Assembly: GCF_000378505.1 (NCBI RefSeq)
Contig: NZ_KB900005.1
Coordinates: 3,543 to 67,542, forward strand
Origin: Modicisalibacter luteus DSM 23508
GTDB taxonomy: Bacteria; Pseudomonadota; Gammaproteobacteria; Pseudomonadales; Halomonadaceae
DNA length: 64,000 bases
Direction: 5' to 3'
Part shown: piece after piece, positions 32,924 to 41,803 of the stretch
How positions within the stretch are numbered: the first letter of the stretch is position 1
Layout of the letters: each line of letters starts with the position of its first letter
Program-made: the position numbers and the translations under genes
Notes under the pieces: model-generated
What the model saw: the letters and a program-made list of their open reading frames with translations, nothing else
Databases searched by the model: none
What the model was told of the DNA's origin: nothing

Positions 32924-34177
32924 ATGTTATTACCCGAGCGACTGCGTGCCCTACCGCTCGAAGTGCGCCAATATTTGCTGGTGACTGGCAACTACTGGGC
33001 CTTCACCCTGACCGACGGCGCGCTACGCATGCTGGTGGTGCTGCACTTCCACCAGTTGGGCTATTCGCCGCTGGAAGTGGCGATGCTCTTCCTGTTCTAC
33101 GAGGCCTTCGGCGTGGTCACCAACTTCGTCGGGGGCTGGTTGGGCGCGCGACTGGGACTCAACCGCACCATGAACGTAGGCTTGGGGCTGCAGATCGTCG
33201 CGCTGGGCATGCTGCTGGTGCCGACCGCGGCATTGACGGTACCCTGGGTCATGTCGGCCCAGGCGCTTTCGGGGATCGCTAAAGATCTCAATAAGATGAG
33301 TGCCAAGAGCGCGGTCAAGGTCTTGGTGCCCAAGAACAATGTCAATGCCCAGGGCGCGCTGTATCGCTGGGTGGCGATACTCACTGGCTCGAAGAATGCG
33401 CTCAAGGGAGCCGGGTTCTTCGTCGGTGGCTTGCTGCTGACGCTGATCGGTTTTCGCGCTTCCATCCTGGTCATGCTAGGTATGCTGGTGGCCGTACTGG
33501 CCCTGTCGCTGTGGCGGCTACGCGCCGACCTAGGACGAACTAAGGCTAAGCCCAAGTTTCGTGAAGTCTTCTCCTCGTCACGTGCGGTCAATGTCCTGGC
33601 CGCAGCGCGGCTGTGCCTGTTCGCCTCGCGCGACGTGTGGTTCGTGGTGGCATTGCCGGTATTTCTCTACGACCTGCATGGCTGGGATCACTGGGCAGTG
33701 GGTACGATGCTGGCCGCCTGGGTAGTCGGCTATGGCGGTGTCCAGACCCAGGCCCCTCATATCACCCGTCTATTTCACGGCAGCGCACGGGGCATTACCG
33801 CCGGCTGGGCACTGGCACTGACTGCCGTGCCAGCCGTCCTGGCGCTTCTCCCGCTCGATGCTGCCGTGGCCTGGCTGGTAGCGGGACTACTAGCCTTCGG
33901 TGTGGTCTTCGCTGTCAACTCCAGTTGGCATAGCTATCTGATCGTGCGTTTCGCGCGGGAAGAGGGCGTATCGATGGACGTCGGCTTCTATTACATGGCC
34001 AATGCCATGGGTCGGCTGCTCGGCACGGTGCTGTCGGGCTGGCTTTACCAGGCGCAGGGCCTGGCGGCGTGTCTGTGGGTCTCGGCAGGGCTAGTGCTGT
34101 TGAGCGCGATTATGGCGCTAGGGTTGCCGGCGGAGCGGGTAAAAGCTGAAAGCGATAAGTACGCTTCGGGAAAGTAA
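32924..34177 (+). CDS. arsJ: ArsJ, MFS exporter of organoarsenical
   Basis: The 417-residue membrane protein starts LPERLRALPLEVRQYLLVTG and has about 12 hydrophobic helices, with IAKDLNKMSAKSAVKVLVPK and ALYRWVAILTGSKNALKGAG, both typical of ArsJ. Together with GAPDH it removes arsenate as 1-arseno-3-phosphoglycerate. It lies 13 bp after the GAPDH stop and appears intact. With a broken GAPDH partner its use would depend on the chromosomal enzyme. Confidence 0.9.
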   Translation: MLLPERLRALPLEVRQYLLVTGNYWAFTLTDGALRMLVVLHFHQLGYSPLEVAMLFLFYEAFGVVTNFVGGWLGARLGLNRTMNVGLGLQIVALGMLLVPTAALTVPWVMSAQALSGIAKDLNKMSAKSAVKVLVPKNNVNAQGALYRWVAILTGSKNALKGAGFFVGGLLLTLIGFRASILVMLGMLVAVLALSLWRLRADLGRTKAKPKFREVFSSSRAVNVLAAARLCLFASRDVWFVVALPVFLYDLHGWDHWAVGTMLAAWVVGYGGVQTQAPHITRLFHGSARGITAGWALALTAVPAVLALLPLDAAVAWLVAGLLAFGVVFAVNSSWHSYLIVRFAREEGVSMDVGFYYMANAMGRLLGTVLSGWLYQAQGLAACLWVSAGLVLLSAIMALGLPAERVKAESDKYASGK

Positions 34178-34264
34178 TACAACCTATACCTCAGGGTAGG
34201 CGCTATCTCATGCGTATATCTCATAGTTTGGCCAATGCGTTGACACGTTCTCTACGATAATTGC

Positions 34265-34292
34265 TATCGAAAATCGATATCGGCTTTCGATA
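34265..34292 (+). promoter_or_regulatory. Probable PadR operator
   Basis: TATCGAAA (34265-34272) and TTTCGATA (34285-34292) are perfect inverted arms 12 bp apart, ending 10 bp before the padR-like start codon. The position suggests autoregulation of the padR-chrA pair. Confidence 0.6.
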
Positions 34293-34301
34293 AGGAATGT
34301 T

Positions 34302-34619
34302 TTGGAACATCAAGAGCTGCTGGCGGGCCTGATCCGCCTACATGTCCTGCATCATGCCGCAGAGCATGAAATCTATGGCCAATGGATGATCGATGGGTTG
34401 GCACACCACGGTTATCGGCTGAGTCCCGGGACCCTCTACCCCATGCTGCACAGTCTGGAGCGCAAGGGATATCTCGTTTCTCGCGAAGAGCGGAAAGGAA
34501 GCTCACGGCGCAAGCTCTACCGGGCGACCGACAAGGGCCGCGAGGGGCTGGCCGTGGCCAAGAGACAACTCCGAGAATTCACGGGGGAAGCCATGCAAGA
34601 CAACATCGAGAAGGAATAG
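34302..34619 (+). CDS. PadR-family transcriptional regulator
   Basis: The 105-residue protein starts at TTG and has the PadR winged helix: LHVLHHAAEHEIYGQWMIDG, then YRLSPGTLYPMLHSLERKGY, LVSREERKGSSRRKLYRATD and KGREGLAVAKRQL. It ends 5 bp before the chrA start, so the two are one operon. PadR-type regulators near chrA are known to respond to chromate or related stress; here that is inference. Confidence 0.85.
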   Translation: MEHQELLAGLIRLHVLHHAAEHEIYGQWMIDGLAHHGYRLSPGTLYPMLHSLERKGYLVSREERKGSSRRKLYRATDKGREGLAVAKRQLREFTGEAMQDNIEKE

Positions 34620-34624
34620 GAACC

Positions 34625-35830
34625 ATGACACAGCAAGCTGTGACGGCAGGGCGCGTCCGCGAAGTTTTCAGGGCTTTTCTCCTGCTCGGCCTGACGTCCT
34701 TCGGAGGTCCTATTGCACACCTAGGCTATTTCCGCACAGAGTTCGTAGCGCGTCGTAAATGGCTGACAGAACAAGCCTATGCGGATTTGGTGGCCCTTTG
34801 TCAGTTCCTGCCGGGCCCTGCCAGCAGCCAGGTGGGATTTGCCTTGGGCCTCATGCGTGGCGGGCCTTGGGGCGCCGCTGCCGCCTGGCTAGCCTTTACC
34901 CTACCTTCTGCGATGATTCTTGTGTTGTTTGCCTATGGCGCTTTCCTGATGGAAGGGGCCATAGGCAGCGGCATTATTCATGGCCTCAAGCTAGTGGCCG
35001 TCGCAATCGTTGCCAATGCCGTTTGGGGGATGGCCAGGAATCTATGTCCCGATCGTCAGCGAGCCACCATTGCGCTTGCGGCTGTGCTGATCGTGGTGCT
35101 GTTCAGTGGTCCTTTGGGACAGGTTGCAGCTATTGTGGCAGGAGGGCTGGCTGGCATATGGTACTGTCGTGGCCAAGCCTCTTTCCCGGATAGCCATTTG
35201 AATTTTTCCGTTTCGCGCAAGGCTGGCGGTGTCGCCTTTCTCCTATTCCTCATCTTTCTAGTTGGGCTGCCCTTTATGACATGGGCGACAGGCAGCCAGA
35301 CGCTGGATGTTATCGATGCCTTCTATCGTGCCGGCGCCTTGGTGTTCGGAGGGGGGCATGTCGTACTGCCTCTCCTAGAGGCCGAAGTGGTTCAGCCTGG
35401 TTGGGTCACTTCAGATGAGTTTCTGACAGGCTATGGCGCGGCTCAAGCGGTGCCTGGTCCGCTTTTCACTTTCTCCGCATATCTGGGAGCTATCTTGGAG
35501 CCCGAGCCCAATGGGCTAGTAGGAGCGGGGCTTGCATTATTAGCGATATTTGTGCCGGGTTTTCTGTTGCTGATCGCGATATTGCCGTTCTGGGGAGCGT
35601 TTCGTCAGTATGCGACTGCCCAGGCCGTCATGCGTGGCGCCAATGCGGCTGTCGTAGGCATTCTGGGCGCAGCGCTTTATGAGCCCGTATGGACGAGTGC
35701 CGTGTTGGGGGCCCATGACTTTGCCATGGCCCTTACCGGGTTCGTTTTGCTCACGGCATGGAAAATTCCGCCCTGGCTCGTGGTGATTATCGTGGGGCTC
35801 GGCGGTCTAAGCGTCAGCCTGCTTCTCTAA
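34625..35830 (+). CDS. chrA: ChrA chromate transporter
   Basis: The ATG at 34625 (MTQQAVTAGRVREVFRAFLL) gives 401 aa, normal for a two-domain ChrA. The N-terminal half has SFGGPIAHLGYFRTEFVARR then CQFLPGPASSQVGFALG, and the second half repeats the theme in FGGGHVVLPLLEAEVV and GYGAAQAVPGPLFTFSAYLG. Hydrophobic segments cover most of the remainder. It exports chromate from the cytoplasm and is co-transcribed with the padR-like gene. Confidence 0.9.
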   Translation: MTQQAVTAGRVREVFRAFLLLGLTSFGGPIAHLGYFRTEFVARRKWLTEQAYADLVALCQFLPGPASSQVGFALGLMRGGPWGAAAAWLAFTLPSAMILVLFAYGAFLMEGAIGSGIIHGLKLVAVAIVANAVWGMARNLCPDRQRATIALAAVLIVVLFSGPLGQVAAIVAGGLAGIWYCRGQASFPDSHLNFSVSRKAGGVAFLLFLIFLVGLPFMTWATGSQTLDVIDAFYRAGALVFGGGHVVLPLLEAEVVQPGWVTSDEFLTGYGAAQAVPGPLFTFSAYLGAILEPEPNGLVGAGLALLAIFVPGFLLLIAILPFWGAFRQYATAQAVMRGANAAVVGILGAALYEPVWTSAVLGAHDFAMALTGFVLLTAWKIPPWLVVIIVGLGGLSVSLLL

Positions 35831-35912
35831 GCGGGACGAGGGCGAGAGAAGCGATTGACCACGCCTAGTAGGGCTAAAGGCCTAACCTTTACGAGACGAG
35901 AGACATTTCGCC

Positions 35913-36529
35913 ATGAGCGGTGACAATTTAAGCCTGGCTTATGCATTGCGTGGTCTGCCTGACCGTCTGCCGGCAGGACGCCCTACATTGAACGATATTC
36001 TGAGCGCACTGGTGACTGTGGGCTTGCGCTCATTTTGTTGATTTTTTCGATCCCAGCCATTATCCCGACGCCAGGTATCCCTGCTGGTATGATATTCGGC
36101 TCGGCGCTTGCGCTGATCGGCGGACAGATGGTGATCGGCGCGAAGCGTGTCCGCTTGCCGTCTTTCATAGCTCAGCGGCGTGTCGGGCAAGACGTGCTGC
36201 GCAAAGTCTTCCAGCGCGCTACGCCATTTATAAAAAAACTAGAACGCCGCCTGAATATTCGTCTGGCCGGGATGATGTCCCCCTTAGCCATACGAGTTAT
36301 CGGGGAGTTATTGTTGTCATGGCGGTGCTGGTTGCCTTGCCCATCCCATTTGGGAATACCTTGCCTGGCTTGGCGGTTCTGGCTCTACCGCTAGGCCTCG
36401 CGAGGCAGGATGGAATTGCAGTACTCGTTGGCTTGAGCCTTGAGCCTTGAGGTGCTGGCTTGCGGTGTCTCTGTGGCACTAGTACACGGCAGTCTGTGGC
36501 TGTTTGATACTGGTCTACGCGTGGCATGA
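35913..36529 (+). pseudogene. ExoD-family gene, multiply frameshifted
   Basis: The start at 35913 reads MSGDNLSLAYALRGLPDRLP then AGRPTLNDILSAL, stops, and resumes in another frame as IFSIPAIIPTPGIPAGMIFG and LALIGGQMVIGAKRVRLPSF, then ERRLNIRLAGMMSP. After about 36310 the match shifts frame again (VALPIPFGNTLPGLAVLALP). The IPALIPTPGIPAGM-type segment is diagnostic of ExoD. At least two indels break it, so it cannot make a functional protein. Confidence 0.75.
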
Positions 36530-36671
36530 ATAAGCGAGCTTGCAGCGATTGATTTGTATCAATCGATGTAGCCGTCCCAAGAATCCTATCTTGGTAGATG
36601 TTGGTTCTTCATGCTGCTTGGCGACTTTGCGCTCGGTAGGTGAGTAGCCTGCCGAGCACTAGTGGATCTAT

Positions 36672-36946
36672 TTAGCGCGACGTTATCGCCGGTAGCCAGA
36701 ACGCCAGCGTAACGAGCGTGGCCAGCAGCACCGGGGGCGTCATCACTAGCCCGACCTTCATGTATTACCCCCAACTGATGCGATACCCCATGCCAGCCAG
36801 CACGTGCAGCCAGAGGAGTGTGGCGAGGCTGCCAATGGGCGTGAACCTGGGCCCCAGATCATTCCGATGACATTGGCGTAGACCATGTGCTTCTGTGTCA
36901 GTCTAGCTACAGTGCGTGGGTGATCGATCGCCGATTTACCGACCAA
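36672..36946 (-). pseudogene. arsB: ArsB arsenite pump, C-terminal remnant
   Basis: On the minus strand [13 protein letters not shown], then in a shifted frame [26 protein letters not shown] and VGLVMTPPVLLATLVTLAFW followed by LPAI match the last two helices of ArsB. Only about 85 codons remain and at least one frameshift plus a stop interrupt them. It is opposite in orientation to the arsC-arsJ genes, so it comes from a different or rearranged arsenic operon. Confidence 0.75.
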
Positions 36947-37001
36947 GGTCGAGGGCGTGCTGTTTCATCAGCGAGGCAAAAGTGACCCTGACGGCGCTGA
37001 G

Positions 37002-37032
37002 TGTCCGCTTTTGGCCGAAAGCTGCTGTCTGG
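37002..37032 (+). repeat. Direct repeat flanking the ars/chr module, right copy
   Basis: TGTCCGCTTTTGGCCGAAAG followed by CTGCTGTCTGG; see the copy at 30817. The two copies bracket the arsC-to-arsB interval of about 6.2 kb in the same orientation. Confidence 0.55.
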
Positions 37033-37383
37033 CTGGCCATCGAGCGGTTAGTTTGTTCGAGGGCTTTTACAGTATCCGGACGCTTAGTGACGGCTTGGAG
37101 CTGACCTAGGCCATCTGTGAAGATGTCCGGTACCAGATAAACTAAGTGGTGTAGGACAACTTCTCTCAGAGCTGGGCTGGGATCGGTCCTGGCCAGCTCC
37201 TCGGCGGGTTTCCCTTCTGGATTCCCTGCTGGGTCAGGCTGCGCACTTGACCGCCGGGTGGGGCCCCACTCAGCCAAATATGATGAACTTCCAAGCGACT
37301 CACGGTCGTCCCCGACCCAGACGCATCACGGGCCCAGTTGACCAGCCCGCGACGGTTCGAGCGGTATAGCCCGTATACGTTGA

Positions 37384-37794
37384 TTAATGATATCGGGGCA
37401 AGACGATGGCACTGTGGCCGATGCACACGTTATGACCGATCGTGACGCGATCCTTGGAACGCCAGACGAAAGCGCTATCATCGACGTCCTGGCTGGTATC
37501 GCTGAACCCGAATTTGCCGGGCCGGTAGGTGAAGTGGTGCAGAGTCGGCCGCCACCAAGGATGATTGCTGGGATTGATCCTGACGCTGGCGGCGATTGAG
37601 GTAAACTTGCCAATACCGGAATACATCACATCGCAATCACGCTCGATATAACTGTAACTGCCTACATCGCTATGGTTGAGCACACAGCGGTCGCCAATTT
37701 CCGTCCATTTCCCTAAATGAGTCGCATGCAGGCGCACTGTCGAGGCCACTATAGGGCTGGGTGCAAGCACTTCTGAAGCGGGCTGGGTCGACAC
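37384..37794 (-). pseudogene. Phosphonate-cluster hexapeptide transferase, C-terminally truncated
   Basis: Left-handed beta-helix repeats are visible: GKWTEIGDRCVLNHSDVGSY, IERDCDVMYSGIGKFTSIAA, VRINPSNHPWWRPTLHHFTY and the late VTIGHNVCIGHSAIVLP. This matches the transferase found at the end of many phn operons (TIGR03308-type as I recall). The usual last 70 or so residues after the final VLPG repeat are absent; the frame stops at PRYH instead. It begins 29 bp after phnP and is the last gene of the operon. The exact acceptor is not known. Confidence 0.7.
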
Positions 37795-37823
37795 GTTATT
37801 TCCTTGTGTTCAGAGCCGGGTGG

Positions 37824-38588
37824 TCAAAGTTCGAATTCCCGACCATCTGCTGCCAATGACACGTTGGGCGGTAAGCACAGTGGGTTGTGCATGGCATAAG
37901 CGTCGAGTTCGTGGCTGAGATGGGTCAGCCAGGCCTGGTCAGGGGCCAGGCGCTCAATGATGGACAAGGCCATGTCGAGGTTGTTGTGGTTGCGTGGCTC
38001 GCGATGGGTGGCGGGGTGAGTGGCGTCGAGGATCACCACACTGGGCTGCCACTGGCGCAGAAAGCGCTCGGTGTCGGCGGGCAGGCCGAGCGTATCGGTC
38101 AGATAGGCCAGCTTCGTACCGAGCCCGGCGATGCAGTAGCCCAGCGTGGGCTTGCTGTGGTTGAGGGGGACCGGAATGACTTCCAGGCCATTCAGGGCTA
38201 ATGGCCGGAACGGTTTGAGCCCAGGCTGGAAGGCCAGCACGCCGGCATTCTTGTGGAGATCGGCACATCCTTGGGCATCCTTGGGGCCATAGACCGGTAT
38301 CGGTTCGCCCGCCCCCCAGCGTAGATGGAAAAGCCCCTGGACGTGATCGGCATGGTAGTGCGTTAGCAGGATGGCCGCGGGACGCTCGCGCTCGCAACTC
38401 TCCGCGAGGTCCATGCGTCCGGCATCCAGCAGAATGCGGGCCCCGTCGACACGGACCTCGGCACAGCATGGTCCGCGTCGATGACAGTTCAACACACGGG
38501 CACGCTGGCAGGCGGGACAGCTGCAACCGAATCTCGGCACCTGTGCGCTATCGCCGGTGCCAACGAATCGAAACCTCATGATGTGCAT
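37824..38588 (-). CDS. phnP: PhnP, phosphoribosyl cyclic phosphodiesterase
   Basis: A metallo-beta-lactamase-fold protein of about 250 aa with the zinc motif LLTHYHADHVQGLF, GCSCPACQRARVLN near the N-terminus (the extra zinc site of PhnP), VILDATH and WLTHLSHELDAY. It hydrolyses 5-phosphoribosyl 1,2-cyclic phosphate to ribose 1,5-bisphosphate in the C-P lyase pathway. Its start overlaps the end of phnN by 4-13 bp. Confidence 0.9.
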   Translation of the reverse strand: MHIMRFRFVGTGDSAQVPRFGCSCPACQRARVLNCHRRGPCCAEVRVDGARILLDAGRMDLAESCERERPAAILLTHYHADHVQGLFHLRWGAGEPIPVYGPKDAQGCADLHKNAGVLAFQPGLKPFRPLALNGLEVIPVPLNHSKPTLGYCIAGLGTKLAYLTDTLGLPADTERFLRQWQPSVVILDATHPATHREPRNHNNLDMALSIIERLAPDQAWLTHLSHELDAYAMHNPLCLPPNVSLAADGREFEL

Positions 38589-39118
38589 TCCGACACGAGC
38601 AAGGCCTGCAACGTGGCAACGGCATGATGTAGTTCGCGACTGTTATCGATGTGGGCAACCCCGTCGAGTGTCGCTTCCAATTGTTGGTGACGGTGCAAGC
38701 GTGACTCGATCTCTTCCCGCGTCTCCCTGCCGCGCCGGATCAGACGCTCCCGTAGCACTGAAGGCTTCGCAGTCACCTGCACTGGCAGTAACCGGTCCTG
38801 GAAACGCTCACGTGCCGTGGCCAGGGCACGGCGACTACCGTTAACGATTACCACCTGATCGCGCTCCAGCCAGGCCGAGATCTCGATGCCCAGGCCATAA
38901 TCGAGACCATGCGCGTGCCAGTCGAGGCAGAACAGACCCAGGCGCCGCCGCCAGGCAAACTCCACTTCTGATAGGCCCACGCAGTTCTCGCTCGTGCCGC
39001 TGGGCCGCGTGATATAACGGTGGGCCACCAGCCATTGGGGATGATGCTGACGCACTGCACCGAGCAAGGTGTCCTTGCCGACGCCGCTGCCGCCCATCAG
39101 GTAAACGAGTCGGCCCAT
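38576..39118 (-). CDS. phnN: PhnN, ribose 1,5-bisphosphokinase
   Basis: The ATG at 39118 gives MGRLVYLMGGSGVGKDTLLG with a P-loop (GGSGVGKDT), followed by YITRPSGTSENCVGLSEVEF and LPVQVTAKPSVLRERLIRRG, then RETREEIESRLHR. The guanylate-kinase-like fold and 180-residue length match PhnN. It phosphorylates ribose 1,5-bisphosphate to PRPP, the last step of the pathway. Start and stop are two bases from those of phnM and overlap phnP. Confidence 0.9.
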   Translation of the reverse strand: MGRLVYLMGGSGVGKDTLLGAVRQHHPQWLVAHRYITRPSGTSENCVGLSEVEFAWRRRLGLFCLDWHAHGLDYGLGIEISAWLERDQVVIVNGSRRALATARERFQDRLLPVQVTAKPSVLRERLIRRGRETREEIESRLHRHQQLEATLDGVAHIDNSRELHHAVATLQALLVSECTS

Positions 39119-39120
39119 GA

Positions 39121-40263
39121 TCAGTGCACCTGCCTTCCTTGGGACCACACCCGTTGCACCATCGGATGGTCGTCGACTAGGCGTACGCGCAACAGGTCGG
39201 CACGCAACCCCGAGGCGAGACGACCTCTGTCGTTTAGGCCCACGGCCTCGGCCGGTTGGCGAGATGCCGTAGCTACCGCTTGCGGCAGGGTATAGCCGCC
39301 TTCCATCTGTGCGATCCTGAAGACGGCATCGAGCAGGGCTGCCGGATAATAATCGGAGGATAGAATATCGAGCACGCCCCGCTCGACCAACGCCGCCGCC
39401 GCGATATTGCCTGAGTGCGAGCCGCCGCGGACCACGTTGGGAGCGCCCATCATCACTGCCATACCGGCGCGATGCGAGGCCTCGGCGGCCTCACTCGTAG
39501 TAGGAAACTCGGCAACTCGCGTCCCGTACTCTCGGCTCTCGGCGACGTGCTCCAGGGTGGCGTCGTCGTGACTGGCCAGCGCCAGCCCCCGCTTGTGGCA
39601 TTCGGCAGCGATGGCCTGGCGGTATTGAGCACTGTAACGGGCACTATTCGCGAGCTGTTCCGCGACAAATACTTCGAGTTCGGCGTCGTTGAGGCCGTAC
39701 TTGCCCTGATAGTAGGTACGATAGGCCTCAAACGAGGCGAACTGGCGCTGGCCGGGGGCATGATCCATTAGGGACACCAGGCCGAGGAGCGGCAGGTCAG
39801 CCAAATCTTGGAAGCGCTGTAATGTCTCGGGCTGGCTGACTTCGCAGCGTAGGTGCAGACGATGGTCGACCCGGGCTAGCCCATCGGCGACGATGTCGCC
39901 GATGGCCGCACACATCTCATGCAGCGCCAGATGACGCATGCTGTCCTTGTGGACGTCGCCGATCGATACGGCGTCAAACACCGTAGTAATGCCGCTGGCC
40001 GCCATCTGCGCATCGTGGGCGAGCGCCGCTTGGCGGCCGGGCCAGGCGACCTTGGGACGGGGCTGGAAATACTTTTCCATATTATCGGTATGCAACTCGA
40101 CCAAACCGGGCAACAAATAATCGTTGTCACAGTCGATTGCTGGCGGCAGCTGGCTGGGGGCGGTATCAATGTCGGCGATCAAGCCGTCACGGATCACCAG
40201 GCTGCCTGATATCACCTCGTCGTCGAGTACCAGCCGTGCATGGGTAAGAATCTGTTCGCTCAT
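39121..40263 (-). CDS. phnM: PhnM, triphosphate phosphonohydrolase-type amidohydrolase
   Basis: The 380-residue amidohydrolase has LLPGLVELHTDNMEKYFQPR near the N-terminus (metal ligands), SHDDATLEHVAESREYGTRV and ILSSDYYPAALLDAVFRIAQ. PhnM removes diphosphate from the ribosyl triphosphate phosphonate intermediate before C-P bond cleavage. It overlaps phnL by 4 bp. Confidence 0.9.
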   Translation of the reverse strand: MSEQILTHARLVLDDEVISGSLVIRDGLIADIDTAPSQLPPAIDCDNDYLLPGLVELHTDNMEKYFQPRPKVAWPGRQAALAHDAQMAASGITTVFDAVSIGDVHKDSMRHLALHEMCAAIGDIVADGLARVDHRLHLRCEVSQPETLQRFQDLADLPLLGLVSLMDHAPGQRQFASFEAYRTYYQGKYGLNDAELEVFVAEQLANSARYSAQYRQAIAAECHKRGLALASHDDATLEHVAESREYGTRVAEFPTTSEAAEASHRAGMAVMMGAPNVVRGGSHSGNIAAAALVERGVLDILSSDYYPAALLDAVFRIAQMEGGYTLPQAVATASRQPAEAVGLNDRGRLASGLRADLLRVRLVDDHPMVQRVWSQGRQVH

Positions 40264-40985
40264 GAGGGCTGCCCCGGGAAATGCGTGGTCTTGGCCATCA
40301 GATGGTCGTCGAGTGGTAGTAGGCGATCCGCAACCTGGCTGCGCACATCTTCATCATGAAAAATGCCGAGCATGGCGGTGCCACGTGCCTTGGCTTCATG
40401 AATCAGCGCAACTACCTCGGCGCGGTTGGCAGCATCGAGCGAGGCTGTGGGCTCATCGAGCAACAGCAAAGGATGCTCGCCAATAAAGCCTCGGGCGATA
40501 TTGACGCGCTGCTGCTCGCCGCCGGAGAAAGTGCCTGGCGGTAGCTGCCACAACCGCTCCGGCAGGTTGAGACGGGACAGTAGCGTCTCGGCCTTCGTGC
40601 GGGCATCCCAAGCATCGGCGCCACGTGCCAGTAACGGTTCCATTACCACCTCGACGGCACTGACCCGGGGTACCACGCGCAGGAACTGGCTGACGTAGCC
40701 GATCACGTCGCGGCGTAGGGGATGCCAGGCATGAGCGGGCAGATCGGTCAGTTCCAGCGGCCCGTCGCTGAAGTGCAGGCGGATACTGCCGCGCCGGGCA
40801 AGGTAATTGCCGTAGAGCATCTTAAGCAGCGTGCTCTTGCCGATGCCGCTGCGCCCGGCCAGCACCAGGCATTCGCCGGCACGCAGTTCGAGCGACAGGT
40901 CATGCATGACTTCCAGTGCGGTGCCGCCTTGGCCATGCAGTACGAAGCCCTTGTGCAGATTCTCGACAGTGAGTAAGGCATTCAT
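40260..40985 (-). CDS. phnL: PhnL, ABC-type ATPase of the C-P lyase complex
   Basis: Walker A is VLAGRSGIGKSTLLKMLYG, the signature is FSGGEQQRVNIARGFIGEHP, and Walker B is LLLLDEPTASLDAA. The protein is 241 aa. PhnL is required in vivo and works with the C-P lyase core, although it is not a membrane importer subunit. It lies 11 bp after phnK. Confidence 0.9.
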   Translation of the reverse strand: MNALLTVENLHKGFVLHGQGGTALEVMHDLSLELRAGECLVLAGRSGIGKSTLLKMLYGNYLARRGSIRLHFSDGPLELTDLPAHAWHPLRRDVIGYVSQFLRVVPRVSAVEVVMEPLLARGADAWDARTKAETLLSRLNLPERLWQLPPGTFSGGEQQRVNIARGFIGEHPLLLLDEPTASLDAANRAEVVALIHEAKARGTAMLGIFHDEDVRSQVADRLLPLDDHLMAKTTHFPGQPS

Positions 40986-40996
40986 GGTCTGGCTCC

Positions 40997-41803
40997 TTAA
41001 GGGGTCAGCACCGACGACACCAGCAACTGCGTATAGGCGTGCTGCGGGTCGTCGAGAATCTGATCGGTCAGGCCGGCTTCCACCACCCGGCTACGGCGCA
41101 TCACCAGCAAGCGGTGTGAGAGCAGGCGTGCCACGGCGAGGTCGTGGGTAACGAGTACGACCGACAGGCCGAGCTGGCGCACCAAAGTGCGGATCATGTC
41201 GAGCAGGCGCGCCTGTACGGACACGTCGAGCCCGCCAGTAGGCTCGTCCATGAATACCAGCCGCGGCCGAGTCACTAGGGTGCGAGCGATCTGCAAACGC
41301 TGCTGCATGCCGCCGGAGAAAGTTCGCGGTGCATCATCGATGCGCCCGGGATCGAGCTCCACCTGCCCCATCCAGTCCTGGCCAGCGGCGCGTAACTGAC
41401 CGTAATGACGCTGGCCCAGTGCCATCAGACGCTCGCCGATGTTGGCGCCGGCGGACACACCCATGCGCAGGCCATCACGCGGGTTCTGATGGATCAGCCC
41501 CCACTCCAGGCGTAGCAGTGCGCGGCGGCGTGCTTCACTGATGGCATAAAGATCCAGCGTGTCGTCGTTTGCAGAATGGTAAGCCACGTGGCCGGCATCG
41601 GGTGCCTCCAGGCCGGCCAGCACCCGCAACAGCGTCGACTTGCCGGAGCCGGACTCGCCGACGATGCCCAGCACCTCGCCGGCATGTAGGCGAAAGTTGA
41701 TCTCCTGGCAGCCCTTGTCAGGTCCATAGAGGCGGCTGACGTTATGTACATCCAGCAGGGCGGGACGTTCCAGGTCGGGTCTAGGAAGGACGGAACGATT
41801 CAT
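40997..41803 (-). CDS. phnK: PhnK, ABC-type ATPase of the C-P lyase complex
   Basis: Starting at the ATG at 41803 (MNRSVLPRPDLERPALLDVH) gives about 268 aa. Walker A is [19 protein letters not shown], the signature FSGGMQQRLQIARTLVTRPR and Walker B LVFMDEPTGGLDV. PhnK binds the PhnGHIJ core. A longer frame to 41926 overlaps phnJ and is not supported, because ATGA links the two genes. Confidence 0.9.
   Translation of the reverse strand: MNRSVLPRPDLERPALLDVHNVSRLYGPDKGCQEINFRLHAGEVLGIVGESGSGKSTLLRVLAGLEAPDAGHVAYHSANDDTLDLYAISEARRRALLRLEWGLIHQNPRDGLRMGVSAGANIGERLMALGQRHYGQLRAAGQDWMGQVELDPGRIDDAPRTFSGGMQQRLQIARTLVTRPRLVFMDEPTGGLDVSVQARLLDMIRTLVRQLGLSVVLVTHDLAVARLLSHRLLVMRRSRVVEAGLTDQILDDPQHAYTQLLVSSVLTP

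Larger units (their letters stand above)
36300..37383. other. Junction region with remnants only
   Basis: Between the exoD remnant and the phosphonate operon I find only the arsB remnant, the 37002 repeat copy and unassigned short frames. A stretch at 37040-37380 holds nothing that I recognise. Confidence 0.5.
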
